DNA of 64,000 nucleotides from Novosphingobium sp. Fuku2-ISO-50 (GTDB lineage Bacteria; Pseudomonadota; Alphaproteobacteria; Sphingomonadales; Sphingomonadaceae), in assembly GCF_001519055.1 (NCBI RefSeq), contig NZ_KQ954286.1:124001-188000 (forward strand), given 5' to 3'. The notes under the pieces were generated by a model. It saw only the letters and a list, made by a program, of their open reading frames with translations. It searched no databases and was not told where the DNA came from. Positions 16,549 to 25,575 of this stretch are shown piece after piece (the first letter of the stretch is position 1; each line of letters starts with the position of its first letter). The position numbers and the translations under genes are program-made.

Positions 16549-19500
16549 TCATGCCTTCACCGCTTCGGGGGCGCTGTCTTCGTCGCCATGACGCGCAAGC
16601 ATGTGTTCAAACGGCGAACGCCGCCGCCATTTGTCGAGCGCCAGATAGACGACCGGCGTAGTCAGCAGCGTCAGCACCTGGCTGACCAGCAGCCCGCCGA
16701 CAATCGCGATCCCCAGCGGGCGGCGCAGTTCGGCCCCGTCGCCAAACCCGATCGCCAGCGGCAAGGCGCCAAGCGCGGCTGCCAGCGTTGTCATCAGGAT
16801 CGGGCGAAAGCGCAAGAGGCATGCTTCGCGGATCGCTTCAAGCGGGGGCATAGCGAAACGCCGCTCGCTCTCGATGGCAAAGTCGATGATCAGGATCGCG
16901 TTTTTCTTCACGATGCCGATCAGCAGGATAATGCCGATCAGCGCGATGATGTCGAATTCGCCACCCGTCACGATCAGCGCGAGGATCGCCCCCAGCCCCG
17001 CCGAAGGCAGTGTCGAGAGCACGGTCAGCGGATGGATGGCCGATTCATAGAGTATCCCGAGCACGATATAGATCGCCGCGATCGCCGCCACGATCAGCAG
17101 GGGAATGGTCGCGGTCGATTGCTGAAACACTTTGGCGGTTCCGCCGAAATCGCCATGAACCGTGGCGGGCAGCCGCAACTGACGCTGTGCATCGGCGATC
17201 ACTTGTCCCGCCTGCCCCAGCGAAACCGAGGGCGGCAGATTGAACGAAATCGTGGCCGAAGGCTCGCCGCTCGAATGGCTGACCGCCGCATTGGTCGAGG
17301 CCGAGCGCCAGCGCGCCAAAGTCGAGAGCTGGACCAGCTTTGATGCGGACGTACTGACCGCGCTGCCCAGCGCCTGGTTGTTGCCGAGCGAGGCATTGGC
17401 CGAGGCGGCCTGCGGCGCCAGCGCGATGGCGCCGCCGACCGGGAGGTAGAGATCATTGAGCGCTTCGGGTTTGCCGTTGAACGCCGGGTCGGCCTCCATC
17501 ACCACGTGATACTGGTTGAGCCCCTTGTAGATATTGGCAACCTCGCGCTGGCCAAACGCATCATAGAGCGTGTTGTCGACCGTCAGCATCGAAATGCCAA
17601 GGCTGCTCGCGCGGTCGCGATCGACATCGACATACGAGGCCGCGCCCGCATCCTGCTGGTCAATATCGACATCGATGATCTTGCCGGGCTGCGCTTTCAG
17701 CGCCTTGACCAGGCGATTGCCGGCATCAGCCAATTGGTCGGGCGTTTCGGCATGGAGCACATATTGGTACATGCTGGTGGTCTGGCGACCGCCGACCTGC
17801 AGATCCTGCACCGGATTGAGAAACAGGCTGACCCCGCGCACCCGGCCCAGTTTTGGACGCAGCCGCTGGATCACATCGGTTACCGCCACCCGCTGGTCGC
17901 GCGGTTTCAGATTGACGAACATGAAGCCCGACCCGGCACGCCCGCCGCCGGCAAAGGCGACCACGTTCGCCACCGCCGGGTCGGAGCGCACGATCCGCTC
18001 GATCTGCGTCATCTTTTCGCGAAGACTGGTGAACGAGAGCGACTGATCGACGCGCAATCCGCCCGCCATGCTGCCGGTATCCTGTTGCGGCAGGAATCCC
18101 TTGGGCGCGATCATCAGGCAATAGACATTGAGCACGACGGCGCCGAGCAGAAGCAGCAGGACCGGGCCGCGATGCGCCAGCGCCCAATCGAGCTGCCGCG
18201 CATAGCCGCGATGCAGCCAGTCGAAAAACCGCCGCGAGCGGTCGAACACGACCCGGCTGAAACGATCGACATGGGCGTCTCTATCCGCTTCGCGTTCGAG
18301 CAGGCGCGACGCGAGCATCGGCGTCACGGTCAGCGACGCGATCAGGCTGATCGCCACGGCGGCGGTCATGGTCAGCGCGAATTCGCGCAACAACCGCCCG
18401 AGAATCCCGCCCATGAACACCAGCGGGATAAACACCGCAACGAGGCTGATCGAAATCGACAGCACGGTAAACCCGACTTCGCGGGCACCGCGCAAGGCTG
18501 CCGGGAACGGCTTGACGCCTTCCTCGACATGGCGGGCGATATTTTCGACGACCACGATCGCATCGTCGACCACGAACCCGGTCGCCACGGTCAGCGCCAT
18601 CAGCGACAGATTGTCGAGCAGAAAGCCCGACATGTACATCACCGCCAGCGTGCCCAGCAGCGAAACGACCACCGCCGCCGCCGGGATCAGCGTCGCGCGC
18701 CAGCTTTGCAGAAACAGGCTGACCACGAGCACGACCAGCAAGGTCGAAACGAGCAGCGCGACTTCGACTTCGGCGAGCGAGGCGCGGATGGTGACCGTGC
18801 GGTCGGTGACCACCGAAAGCTTGATGTCATCGGGCAAGAGCGCCTGCAGACCCGGGACCTGCGCCTTGATCGCATCGACCGTCTGGACGATATTTGCATC
18901 GGGCTGGCGGGTGATGATGATCGGCACCGCCTTTTTCCCGTTGAACAGACCCATCGTGCGCGTGTCTTCGGGCGCATCGATCACTTTGCCGATGTCCATC
19001 AGCCGCACCGGCGCGCCATTGCGCCAGGCGATGATCGTCGGGGCAAAGTCCTTTGCAGTCAGCGCGGGATCATTGCTGTAGACCTGCCAGGCCAGCCCCC
19101 GCCTGCCATTGGCACCCTGCTCCACGCCGATCGATTCGATCACGCCGCGCGGGCGGTCGGTGCTGGCCGATTGCAGCGCGGTGCGCACGTCTTCCAGCGC
19201 AATGCCGTCGCGCGCGAGCAGCGTCGGATTGATCTCGATCCGTACCGAAGGCAGCGCCGCGCCGCCCAACTCGACATTGCCGACACCGTTTACCTGCAAC
19301 AGCTTTTGCTGCACGATATTCGACACGGCGTCGTAGATCTGGTCGGGATTGCGCGACCGGCTGGTCAGCGCCAGAATCATGATCGGCGCTTCGGCGGGGT
19401 TGATCTTGCGATAGCTCGGCTGAGCCTTGAGCGTCGACGGCAAGTCGGCCCGCGCCGCCGCGATCGCCGCCTGCACATCGCGCGCGGCGCCGTCGATATC

Positions 19501-19797
19501 GCGATTGAGATCGAATTGCAGCGTGATCTGCGCCGAGCCCAATGTCGAACGAGACGTCATCTCGTTGGCCCCGGCGATCGTTCCGAGGCGACGCTCCAGA
19601 GGGCTGGCCACGGTGCTCGCCATCGTCGCGGGGCTCGCCCCGGGCAGGTTCGCCTGGACCTGAATGGTCGGAATATCGACCTTGGGCAAAGGCGCGACCG
19701 GCAAATTCAGAAACGACAGCACCCCGGCCAGCACCACGCCCAGCGTCAGGAGCAGGGTGCCGACCGGTCGCCGGATGAAGAGGGCCGAGATGTTCAC
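16549..19797 (-). CDS. RND efflux transporter, MdtC/MuxC-like
   Basis: A 1082-residue inner-membrane proton-driven RND pump subunit. It begins NISALFIRRPVGTLLLTLGVVLAG, has the porter-domain PTIQVQANLPGASPATM motif and the conserved transmembrane-4 sequence GFVVDDAIVVVENIARHVE with the proton-relay aspartates. Twelve membrane segments and two large periplasmic loops fit the length. Two consecutive RND genes behind one adaptor match the heteromultimeric MdtABC/MuxABC type. The start overlaps the previous RND stop (ATGA at 19794-19797). Substrates cannot be inferred. Confidence 0.94.
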   Translation of the reverse strand: MNISALFIRRPVGTLLLTLGVVLAGVLSFLNLPVAPLPKVDIPTIQVQANLPGASPATMASTVASPLERRLGTIAGANEMTSRSTLGSAQITLQFDLNRDIDGAARDVQAAIAAARADLPSTLKAQPSYRKINPAEAPIMILALTSRSRNPDQIYDAVSNIVQQKLLQVNGVGNVELGGAALPSVRIEINPTLLARDGIALEDVRTALQSASTDRPRGVIESIGVEQGANGRRGLAWQVYSNDPALTAKDFAPTIIAWRNGAPVRLMDIGKVIDAPEDTRTMGLFNGKKAVPIIITRQPDANIVQTVDAIKAQVPGLQALLPDDIKLSVVTDRTVTIRASLAEVEVALLVSTLLVVLVVSLFLQSWRATLIPAAAVVVSLLGTLAVMYMSGFLLDNLSLMALTVATGFVVDDAIVVVENIARHVEEGVKPFPAALRGAREVGFTVLSISISLVAVFIPLVFMGGILGRLLREFALTMTAAVAISLIASLTVTPMLASRLLEREADRDAHVDRFSRVVFDRSRRFFDWLHRGYARQLDWALAHRGPVLLLLLGAVVLNVYCLMIAPKGFLPQQDTGSMAGGLRVDQSLSFTSLREKMTQIERIVRSDPAVANVVAFAGGGRAGSGFMFVNLKPRDQRVAVTDVIQRLRPKLGRVRGVSLFLNPVQDLQVGGRQTTSMYQYVLHAETPDQLADAGNRLVKALKAQPGKIIDVDIDQQDAGAASYVDVDRDRASSLGISMLTVDNTLYDAFGQREVANIYKGLNQYHVVMEADPAFNGKPEALNDLYLPVGGAIALAPQAASANASLGNNQALGSAVSTSASKLVQLSTLARWRSASTNAAVSHSSGEPSATISFNLPPSVSLGQAGQVIADAQRQLRLPATVHGDFGGTAKVFQQSTATIPLLIVAAIAAIYIVLGILYESAIHPLTVLSTLPSAGLGAILALIVTGGEFDIIALIGIILLIGIVKKNAILIIDFAIESERRFAMPPLEAIREACLLRFRPILMTTLAAALGALPLAIGFGDGAELRRPLGIAIVGGLLVSQVLTLLTTPVVYLALDKWRRRSPFEHMLARHGDEDSAPEAVKA

Positions 19798-22700
19798 GCG
19801 GGTTCGAGCCCCGGTTCATTCGCCTGCCGCTTTTTGGCCGCCCGCGCCTCGCGCATATTTTCGAACGCCAGAAAGATCACCGGCGTGGTGAACAGCGTCA
19901 ACACCTGGCTGAGGATCAGGCCGCCGGCGATCGCCAGACCGAGCGGCTGGCGCAGCTCATGCCCCATGCCGCTGCCGAAAATCATCGGAAGCGCGGCAAA
20001 CAACGCGGCAAACGTGGTCATCATGATCGGCCGGAAACGCAACAAGGCAGCGCTGCGGATCGCGGTCAGCGGATCATGCCCCTCTTCGCGCATGGCAACC
20101 ACGGCAAAGTCGATCATCATGATCGCGTTTTTCTTCACGATCCCGATCAGGAGCACGATACCGATAATGCCGATCACGCCCAGCCCATAGCCCGACAGCA
20201 CCAGCACGATCAGCGCCCCCACCCCGGCCGAAGGCAGCGTCGAGATGATGGTGATCGGGTGAATGAAGCTTTCATAGAGCACGCCGAGCACGATATAGAC
20301 GACCAGGATCGCCGCGAGCACGAGCAGAACCTCGTTCGAAAGCGCCGAACGGAATGCCGAGGCTGCACCGGAAAAGTCGGTGCTGACCGAAATCGGCAGG
20401 CCGATCTCGCTTTCGATCTTTTCGATCGAGGTGACCGCCTTGCCGAGCGAAACACCCGGCGCGACGTCAAACCCGATAGAGGCCGACGGAAACTGGTTCT
20501 GCCGTGACAGTTCGAGCGGCACCCAGCCTTCGCGGATCGTCGCGACAGTGCCGAGCGGCACTTGCGTCCCATTGGATAATGGAATGTAGAACCGCGCCAG
20601 CGACGACGGATCGGACAACATGCCCGGCGTCGCGGACAGGATCACCCGGCTCTGGCTCGACTGCGTATAGATCGTCGAGATGATGCGCTGACCAAAGGCA
20701 TCATAGAGCGCGTTGTCGACCGTCAGCAAAGACATCCCCAGACGCGCGGCGGCATCGCGGTTGACATCGATGAACACCGCGCGCCCCTGCCCGAGGCTCG
20801 CCGTATTGACATCGATCAGCGAAGGATCGTCCTTGAGCTTGTCGGCAAGCCTGCGCGCCCAGTCGTTGACGGCATTGGCGTCAGCCCCCTGCAGCGCAAA
20901 GCGATAAGGCGTGAGCCCGGTCTCGGTATCGATCGTCAGATCCTGCACCGGCTGGAGATAGACCCGCACACCGGGGATTTTCGCCGCACGTTCGGCAATA
21001 TCGGCGGTCACCTCGGAAAGGCTGCCGCGTGCTTCGATCGGCTTGAGATTGATGATCATCCGCCCCTGGTCGAGCGCCGCATTCTGACCATCGACGCCCA
21101 CTGCCGATGACAGCGAGGCGACAGCCGGGCTTTCGAGCACCTGGGCGACGACTTGCTGCTGGAGCGAGGCCATCTGCGAAAAACTGACATCGGGACTGGC
21201 GACGACCGTCGCACGCAATTGCCCGGTATCCTGCACCGGAAACAGATTCTTGGGGATCGCCCAGAACAGCACGCCGGCCAGCGCAAGGCTCAGGGCAAAC
21301 ACGCCAAGCGTTGCCCGCGGCCGCGCGATCACCCAGTCGAGCCCGCGCCCATAGCTGTGCGCCAGCCGATCAAAGGCGCCCATCGCCTTGTCGACCACAG
21401 CCAGGCGCCGCTCCTCATGCTCGGGCCGCAACAGCCGCGCCGCCAGCATCGGCACCACGGTCAGCGCGACGACGGCCGACAGCACGATCGTCACCGCCAG
21501 GCTGACTGCAAATTCGCGGAACAGGCGTCCAACCACATCGCCCATGAACAACAGCGGGATCAGCACGGCAATCAGGCTGACCGTCAGCGAAATGATGGTA
21601 AAACCGATCTCGCTCGCGCCCTTGAGCGCCGCGTCGAACGGTTTCATCCCCGCTTCGATATGGCGCGCGATGTTTTCGATCACCACGATCGCGTCGTCGA
21701 CCACAAACCCCGATGCGATGGTCAACGCCATCAGCGTCAGATTGTTGATCGAATAGCCCAGCGCCCACATCGCGGCAAACGCGCCGACCAGGCTGAGCGG
21801 CACCGAAATCGCGGCAATCAGTGTCGCGCGGGGCGATCCGAGGAACAGGAAGATCACCAGCACGACCAGCAGCACGGCCAGCACCAGTTCGAACTGAACG
21901 TCGGAAACCGAGGCCTGAATGCCTTCGGTCCGGTCGGTCAGCACGGTGACTTCGACATCGGCGGGAAGCTGCGCCTGAAGATCGGGCAAGGCCGCCTTGA
22001 TCGCATTGACCGTGGCGATGACATTGGCACCGGGCTGGCGCTGCACGTCGATGATCACGGCCGGCTGTTTGTTCATCCAGCTGCCGGTGCGCACGTTTTC
22101 AACCCCGGCCTCGACGCTGGCGACATCTTTCAGCCGCACCGGCTGCCCGTTGCTCCACGCGACGACCAGCGCGGCATAGGATTCCGGGCTGTTGAGCTGA
22201 TCGTTGGAATCGATCGTCCAGCTTTTGGTGGCGCCGTCGAAATTGCCCTTGGCCATATTGGAATTGGCATTGGCAATCGCGTTGCGGATCGTTTCGAGGC
22301 TGAGACCGCGCGCAGCCATGGCCTGGACGTTGGCGACAATCCGCACCGCCGGCCTTTGCCCTGCCGACAGGCTGACCAGGCCGACCCCGGATACTTGCGA
22401 AATCTTGTTGGAAAGCTGCCTTTCGACAATGCCTTCGACTTCCCCCAGCGGACGCGACTTTGACCATACGCCCAGAGTCAGGACCGGGGCGTCGGCGGGG
22501 TTGACCTTGGCATAGACAGGCGGTGCCGGCAGATCCGACGGGAGCAGCGAATTGGCCGCGTTGATCGAGGCCTGGACTTCCTGTTCGGCGACATCGAGCG
22601 ACAGGCCGAGCGTGAACTGCAAGGTGATCACCGAGGCGCCCGACGAGGAATAGGACGTCATCCGCGTCAGGCCCGGCATCTGTCCGAACTGGCGTTCGAG

Positions 22701-22949
22701 CGGGCTCGTCACGGTCAGCGCCATGACATCGGGGCTCGCGCCGGGATAGAGCGTGCTGACCTGGATCGTCGGGTAATCGACTTGCGGCAGCGCCGACAAG
22801 GGCAGTTGTTTCCAGGCGATCAGCCCGGCGAGCAACAGCGCCACCATCAGCAAGGTCGTCGCCACCGGGCGCAGGATGAACGGGCGCGATGGCCCGCCTG
22901 TCGATGGGGGCGCTGCGGGATCGTCGGTCGCGATGTCGGCGTCGCTCAC
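19794..22949 (-). CDS. RND efflux transporter, MdtB/MuxB-like
   Basis: A 1051-residue RND subunit, the partner of the downstream MdtC-like protein. Seen: N-terminal PFILRPVATTLLMVALLLAG, PQVDYPTIQVSTLYPGASPDVM, and GFVVDDAIVVIENIARHIEAG with the paired aspartates of the proton relay. After a short soluble leader (DIATDDPAAPPSTGGP) it follows the normal 12-helix layout. It overlaps both neighbours by four bases, so adaptor and both pump subunits are coupled. Confidence 0.94.
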   Translation of the reverse strand: MSDADIATDDPAAPPSTGGPSRPFILRPVATTLLMVALLLAGLIAWKQLPLSALPQVDYPTIQVSTLYPGASPDVMALTVTSPLERQFGQMPGLTRMTSYSSSGASVITLQFTLGLSLDVAEQEVQASINAANSLLPSDLPAPPVYAKVNPADAPVLTLGVWSKSRPLGEVEGIVERQLSNKISQVSGVGLVSLSAGQRPAVRIVANVQAMAARGLSLETIRNAIANANSNMAKGNFDGATKSWTIDSNDQLNSPESYAALVVAWSNGQPVRLKDVASVEAGVENVRTGSWMNKQPAVIIDVQRQPGANVIATVNAIKAALPDLQAQLPADVEVTVLTDRTEGIQASVSDVQFELVLAVLLVVLVIFLFLGSPRATLIAAISVPLSLVGAFAAMWALGYSINNLTLMALTIASGFVVDDAIVVIENIARHIEAGMKPFDAALKGASEIGFTIISLTVSLIAVLIPLLFMGDVVGRLFREFAVSLAVTIVLSAVVALTVVPMLAARLLRPEHEERRLAVVDKAMGAFDRLAHSYGRGLDWVIARPRATLGVFALSLALAGVLFWAIPKNLFPVQDTGQLRATVVASPDVSFSQMASLQQQVVAQVLESPAVASLSSAVGVDGQNAALDQGRMIINLKPIEARGSLSEVTADIAERAAKIPGVRVYLQPVQDLTIDTETGLTPYRFALQGADANAVNDWARRLADKLKDDPSLIDVNTASLGQGRAVFIDVNRDAAARLGMSLLTVDNALYDAFGQRIISTIYTQSSQSRVILSATPGMLSDPSSLARFYIPLSNGTQVPLGTVATIREGWVPLELSRQNQFPSASIGFDVAPGVSLGKAVTSIEKIESEIGLPISVSTDFSGAASAFRSALSNEVLLVLAAILVVYIVLGVLYESFIHPITIISTLPSAGVGALIVLVLSGYGLGVIGIIGIVLLIGIVKKNAIMMIDFAVVAMREEGHDPLTAIRSAALLRFRPIMMTTFAALFAALPMIFGSGMGHELRQPLGLAIAGGLILSQVLTLFTTPVIFLAFENMREARAAKKRQANEPGLEPA

Positions 22950-24229
22950 TGGGCCTTGGCTCCGGCCCGCTTGCCGCTCTTGCTCCCGCCGCCACTCTTG
23001 TCGCTGCTTCCGCCGCCACCACTCTTGTCTCCGGGCAGGCGCACCGCCGACCCTTCGTCAAGCCCGTCGGCACCTTCGGAAACGACGATCTGCCCCTTTT
23101 GCAGCCCGGACAGGATCGCCATTCGCGTCCCGTCGCTCGGCCCCGTCCGCACGATCGCGATCTTCACCGTCTTGTTCGGCTGAACCACAAACACGAAATC
23201 GCCTTGCGAGCCATGGCGCAGCGCCGAAACCGGCACGACCGGCACCTGGCGCAGCGTGCTGACCAACATGGTCACATTGACGAACTGGTTGGGAAACAGC
23301 GCGGGCGAGGTTTGCCCATCTTTTCCGCTCACCGGCGGATTGACCGCGCGCGCCTTGGCCATGACCGTGCCGGTGCTGGTGTTGATCTGGTTGTCAAAAG
23401 TCGAAAATGCGGCTTGCGCCAGCACGGTCTTGTTGTCCTGGTCGAGAATCGTGACCGGAAGGCCCGCGCCGCTGCCGACTTTGCGCTGGACGTCGCCGAG
23501 CATCGCCTGAGGCACCGAAAATTCGATATCGATCGGATCGATGCGCGTCACCACGGCAACGCCGTTGGCATCGGACGGGGTGACATAATTGCCCACGGTA
23601 ATCTGCTTGAGGCCGATGCGACCGGCAAATGGCGCCTTGATCGTGGTATATTGCAGATTGAGCCGAGCCGAGCCGACTGCGGCGCGATCGGTGGCGACAG
23701 TGCCTTCAAGCTGCGCGACCGTCGCGCGTTCGTCTTCCATCGTCTGGCGCGCGATCGAATCCTGCGCCGCGAGCGTTTCATAGCGTCTGAGGTCGAGCCG
23801 GGCCATCGTCAGGCTCGCCGAATCGCGCGCCAGCGTGCCCTCGGCCTGCTTCAGCGTCAGCGCATAGGGACGCGGATCGACTTGCACGATCGGCTGCCCG
23901 GCGGACACCATCTGCCCTTCCTTGAACAGGATGGCCATGACATTGCCCGCAAGCTGCGTGTGTACGGTGGCGGTATCGAGCGGCGTAACGGTGCCGATCG
24001 CGCTGACCGTTTCAGGCATATCGGCCAGCGCCACTGTCGCGATCGCGACTGCCGCAGCCGGACGACCGGCCTTGGCATTGCTTGTCACGCCCGCAGCGGC
24101 AAACCAGCGCGCGCCCAAGGCAACCACGACCAGCACCCCAATGACCAGCGCATAGGCCAACCAGCGCGGCCGCGACTTGTGCGACCCGGATGGCTGTTCC
24201 GGCGCGCGATCCTCGATGAAACTCGACAG
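22946..24229 (-). CDS. RND periplasmic adaptor, MdtA-like, probable CTG start
   Basis: A membrane-fusion protein of about 427 residues with one N-terminal anchor helix (ALVIGVLVVVALGARWF). It has lipoyl halves (TVHTQLAGNVMAILFKEGQ, then IKAPFAGRIGLKQI), an alpha-hairpin with DSASLTMARLDLRRYETLAAQ, a beta-barrel domain, and a C-terminal Gly/Ser/Lys tail (GGGGSSDKSGGGSKSGKR). No ATG or GTG precedes the anchor in frame. A strong GGAGG at 24240-24236 sits six bases before a CTG at 24229, while the upstream in-frame TTG at 24253 has no ribosome-binding site. I therefore favour CTG, with TTG as the alternative. It is first in the RND operon. Confidence 0.85.
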   Translation of the reverse strand: MSSFIEDRAPEQPSGSHKSRPRWLAYALVIGVLVVVALGARWFAAAGVTSNAKAGRPAAAVAIATVALADMPETVSAIGTVTPLDTATVHTQLAGNVMAILFKEGQMVSAGQPIVQVDPRPYALTLKQAEGTLARDSASLTMARLDLRRYETLAAQDSIARQTMEDERATVAQLEGTVATDRAAVGSARLNLQYTTIKAPFAGRIGLKQITVGNYVTPSDANGVAVVTRIDPIDIEFSVPQAMLGDVQRKVGSGAGLPVTILDQDNKTVLAQAAFSTFDNQINTSTGTVMAKARAVNPPVSGKDGQTSPALFPNQFVNVTMLVSTLRQVPVVPVSALRHGSQGDFVFVVQPNKTVKIAIVRTGPSDGTRMAILSGLQKGQIVVSEGADGLDEGSAVRLPGDKSGGGGSSDKSGGGSKSGKRAGAKAQ

Positions 24230-24407
24230 GGTAAACCTCCATGGGCTCGGCAAAAACCATCAATCCGGGCCATTGTCGCAGTCCCGCACGCGATCCGGCG
24301 TCATGGCAACGTGTCCAGACGGGCAAGACCGGGCGGGAACCGGTGGCGGCGGTTTCCTAACGCGAATGCCGGGCGAAGCAGAAACACTAAATTGTCGTTT
24401 CGGGCCC

Positions 24408-24439
24408 GATACGAACAAAGATTTGCATCAAATCGTATC
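24408..24439. promoter_or_regulatory. Nested palindrome in the RND pump / thioesterase divergent region
   Basis: GATACGA (24408-24414) is inverted as TCGTATC (24433-24439). Inside the span, GATTTG (24420-24425) is inverted as CAAATC (24429-24434) around CAT. The roughly 330-base divergent gap between the RND operon and the thioesterase gene holds no supported gene; this AT-rich element is the only structured part I see and is a plausible operator for the pump. No regulator gene is adjacent. Confidence 0.5.
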
Positions 24440-24562
24440 AGAATGCCCCGTTTGACCTTTACCGGGACGCGCGCCCGCTGCGCCGCAACGGCTTGACGCG
24501 CCCCAACCGGTACGCCACCCGCCGGCGACGACCATGTCCCCGCCGATGAAAGAGATTCCCGC

Positions 24563-25051
24563 GTGCCCCATCATCCCGCACCGCTCGCATCCGACCTGCG
24601 CCTGCAACCGGAACCGCCGTTCAGCGGCAAGCTGACGCGAATCGAAACCGGCGAATGGGCCGGATGGTATCAATGGGGAGGGGTCGATCCGTTCGAAAAC
24701 CTTGCCGGGCCATTCTATGTCGCACGCGATGATCAGGGCATCGTCTGCGGTTTTCGCCCCGGCGCGGACAACCGCAACGGCCACGGCATCGTCCATGGCG
24801 GCAGCCTCATGACGTTTGCCGATTTCAGCCTGTTCATGATCGGCGGCTCGGAGGGTGAGCAAGTGCACGGCGTAACGGTAACGATGAACTGCGAATTTCT
24901 GCGCGCGGCCAATGCCGGCCAGTTGCTGCTCGCGCGCGGCGAGCGCACCGGTGGCGGGCGCAGCCTGATCTTTGCCCGCGGCCTGATCCGCGCCGACGGG
25001 CGCGAAGTGCTCGCCTTTTCAGGCACCATCAAAAAGCTGAAGGGCGCCTGA
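24563..25051 (+). CDS. PaaI-family hotdog-fold thioesterase
   Basis: A 162-residue 4HBT/PaaI-type protein starting with GTG. The active-site segment NGHGIVHGGSLMTFADFSLF (about residues 72-91) carries the conserved HGG with the helix that follows, and VTMNCEFLRAANAGQLLLARGE matches the strand pairing of the family. These enzymes hydrolyse acyl-CoA thioesters; the acyl group is not deducible. Length is typical apart from about 25 extra N-terminal residues. It is the first gene divergent from the RND operon and ends in a strong hairpin shared with the converging small gene. Confidence 0.82.
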   Translation: MPHHPAPLASDLRLQPEPPFSGKLTRIETGEWAGWYQWGGVDPFENLAGPFYVARDDQGIVCGFRPGADNRNGHGIVHGGSLMTFADFSLFMIGGSEGEQVHGVTVTMNCEFLRAANAGQLLLARGERTGGGRSLIFARGLIRADGREVLAFSGTIKKLKGA

Positions 25052-25066
25052 AACCGGGCGCCCTTC
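25039..25066. terminator. Bidirectional hairpin terminator
   Basis: GAAGGGCGCC (25039-25048) pairs perfectly with GGCGCCCTTC (25057-25066) around an 8-base loop that contains the thioesterase stop codon. It lies between two converging genes and would act on either transcript, although no clear T-tract follows on the plus strand. Confidence 0.65.
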
Positions 25067-25087
25067 GTACAGGCATGCGTGAACCGA

Positions 25088-25387
25088 TCAGCCGACGCGG
25101 CTGCCGTTCAGCGGAAAACTGCCGAACATCCCGGCCTTGACCGTGCCGGAAATCGCATCGCCATCGATGGTCGCCTTGCAATCGAGCGTCATCGGCATCG
25201 GCGTGGTGATCTTGCTCGACCAACTGATCGTCTGGCCGTCGACTTTGCCGTCGGTGATGTCGAGCGATCCCATCGGGCCGACATTGCTGCCGGTAAAGGC
25301 ATCGCCGCTGACATTGACCGTCAGGGTCGATTTCTGGTCCCCCATCGGGGTCTTGGTGACGACTTCATAGGTTCCGGCAACGGTCAT
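25088..25387 (-). CDS. Small beta-rich conserved protein, unknown function (99 aa)
   Basis: A 99-residue protein, MTVAGTYEVVTKTPMGDQKS and onwards, made of alternating polar strands with repeated Gly/Asp turns (VSGDAFTGSNVGPMGSLDI; CKATIDGDAISGTVKAGMFG). It has no signal peptide or membrane helix and looks like a small beta-barrel or sandwich. I recall similar proteins annotated only as hypothetical. The start at 25387 follows AGGGAG with good spacing; ATGs at 25390 and 25405 are alternatives. It is divergent from the Kef gene and converges on the thioesterase. Confidence 0.65.
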   Translation of the reverse strand: MTVAGTYEVVTKTPMGDQKSTLTVNVSGDAFTGSNVGPMGSLDITDGKVDGQTISWSSKITTPMPMTLDCKATIDGDAISGTVKAGMFGSFPLNGSRVG

Positions 25388-25575
25388 CATGCTCTCCCTT
25401 TGCATCTGTGCGCCGCTTGGCGAACGGCGCTTGCATCCCTCTTGCCTACAATGATGTCAATAGCATTACGGGCGGCGTTTCCCGATCCCCGCGCTTGACG
25501 CCGCCCCGGCGTGCGGGGACAACGTCCAGCGCCCTGTCCCGCTGCAAAAGTCCCACCGCCAAAGGAGCCATTGCC

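Noticed and set aside
17506..20190. An 894-codon plus-strand open frame, and other long antisense frames such as 7266-9344, 11634-13745, 15059-16591 and 21153-22463
   Set aside because: They lie opposite well-recognised genes (RND pumps, CysNC, ABC/HlyD genes, NodT), are rich in Arg/His/Asp/Gln with no domain, and are the expected by-product of strong G/C bias at third codon positions.
24012..24326. A 104-codon minus-strand frame beginning with ATG near GGAGG at the RND adaptor start
   Set aside because: It overlaps the adaptor coding region in another frame, loses all adaptor homology and has random-looking Gly/Arg/Cys composition.
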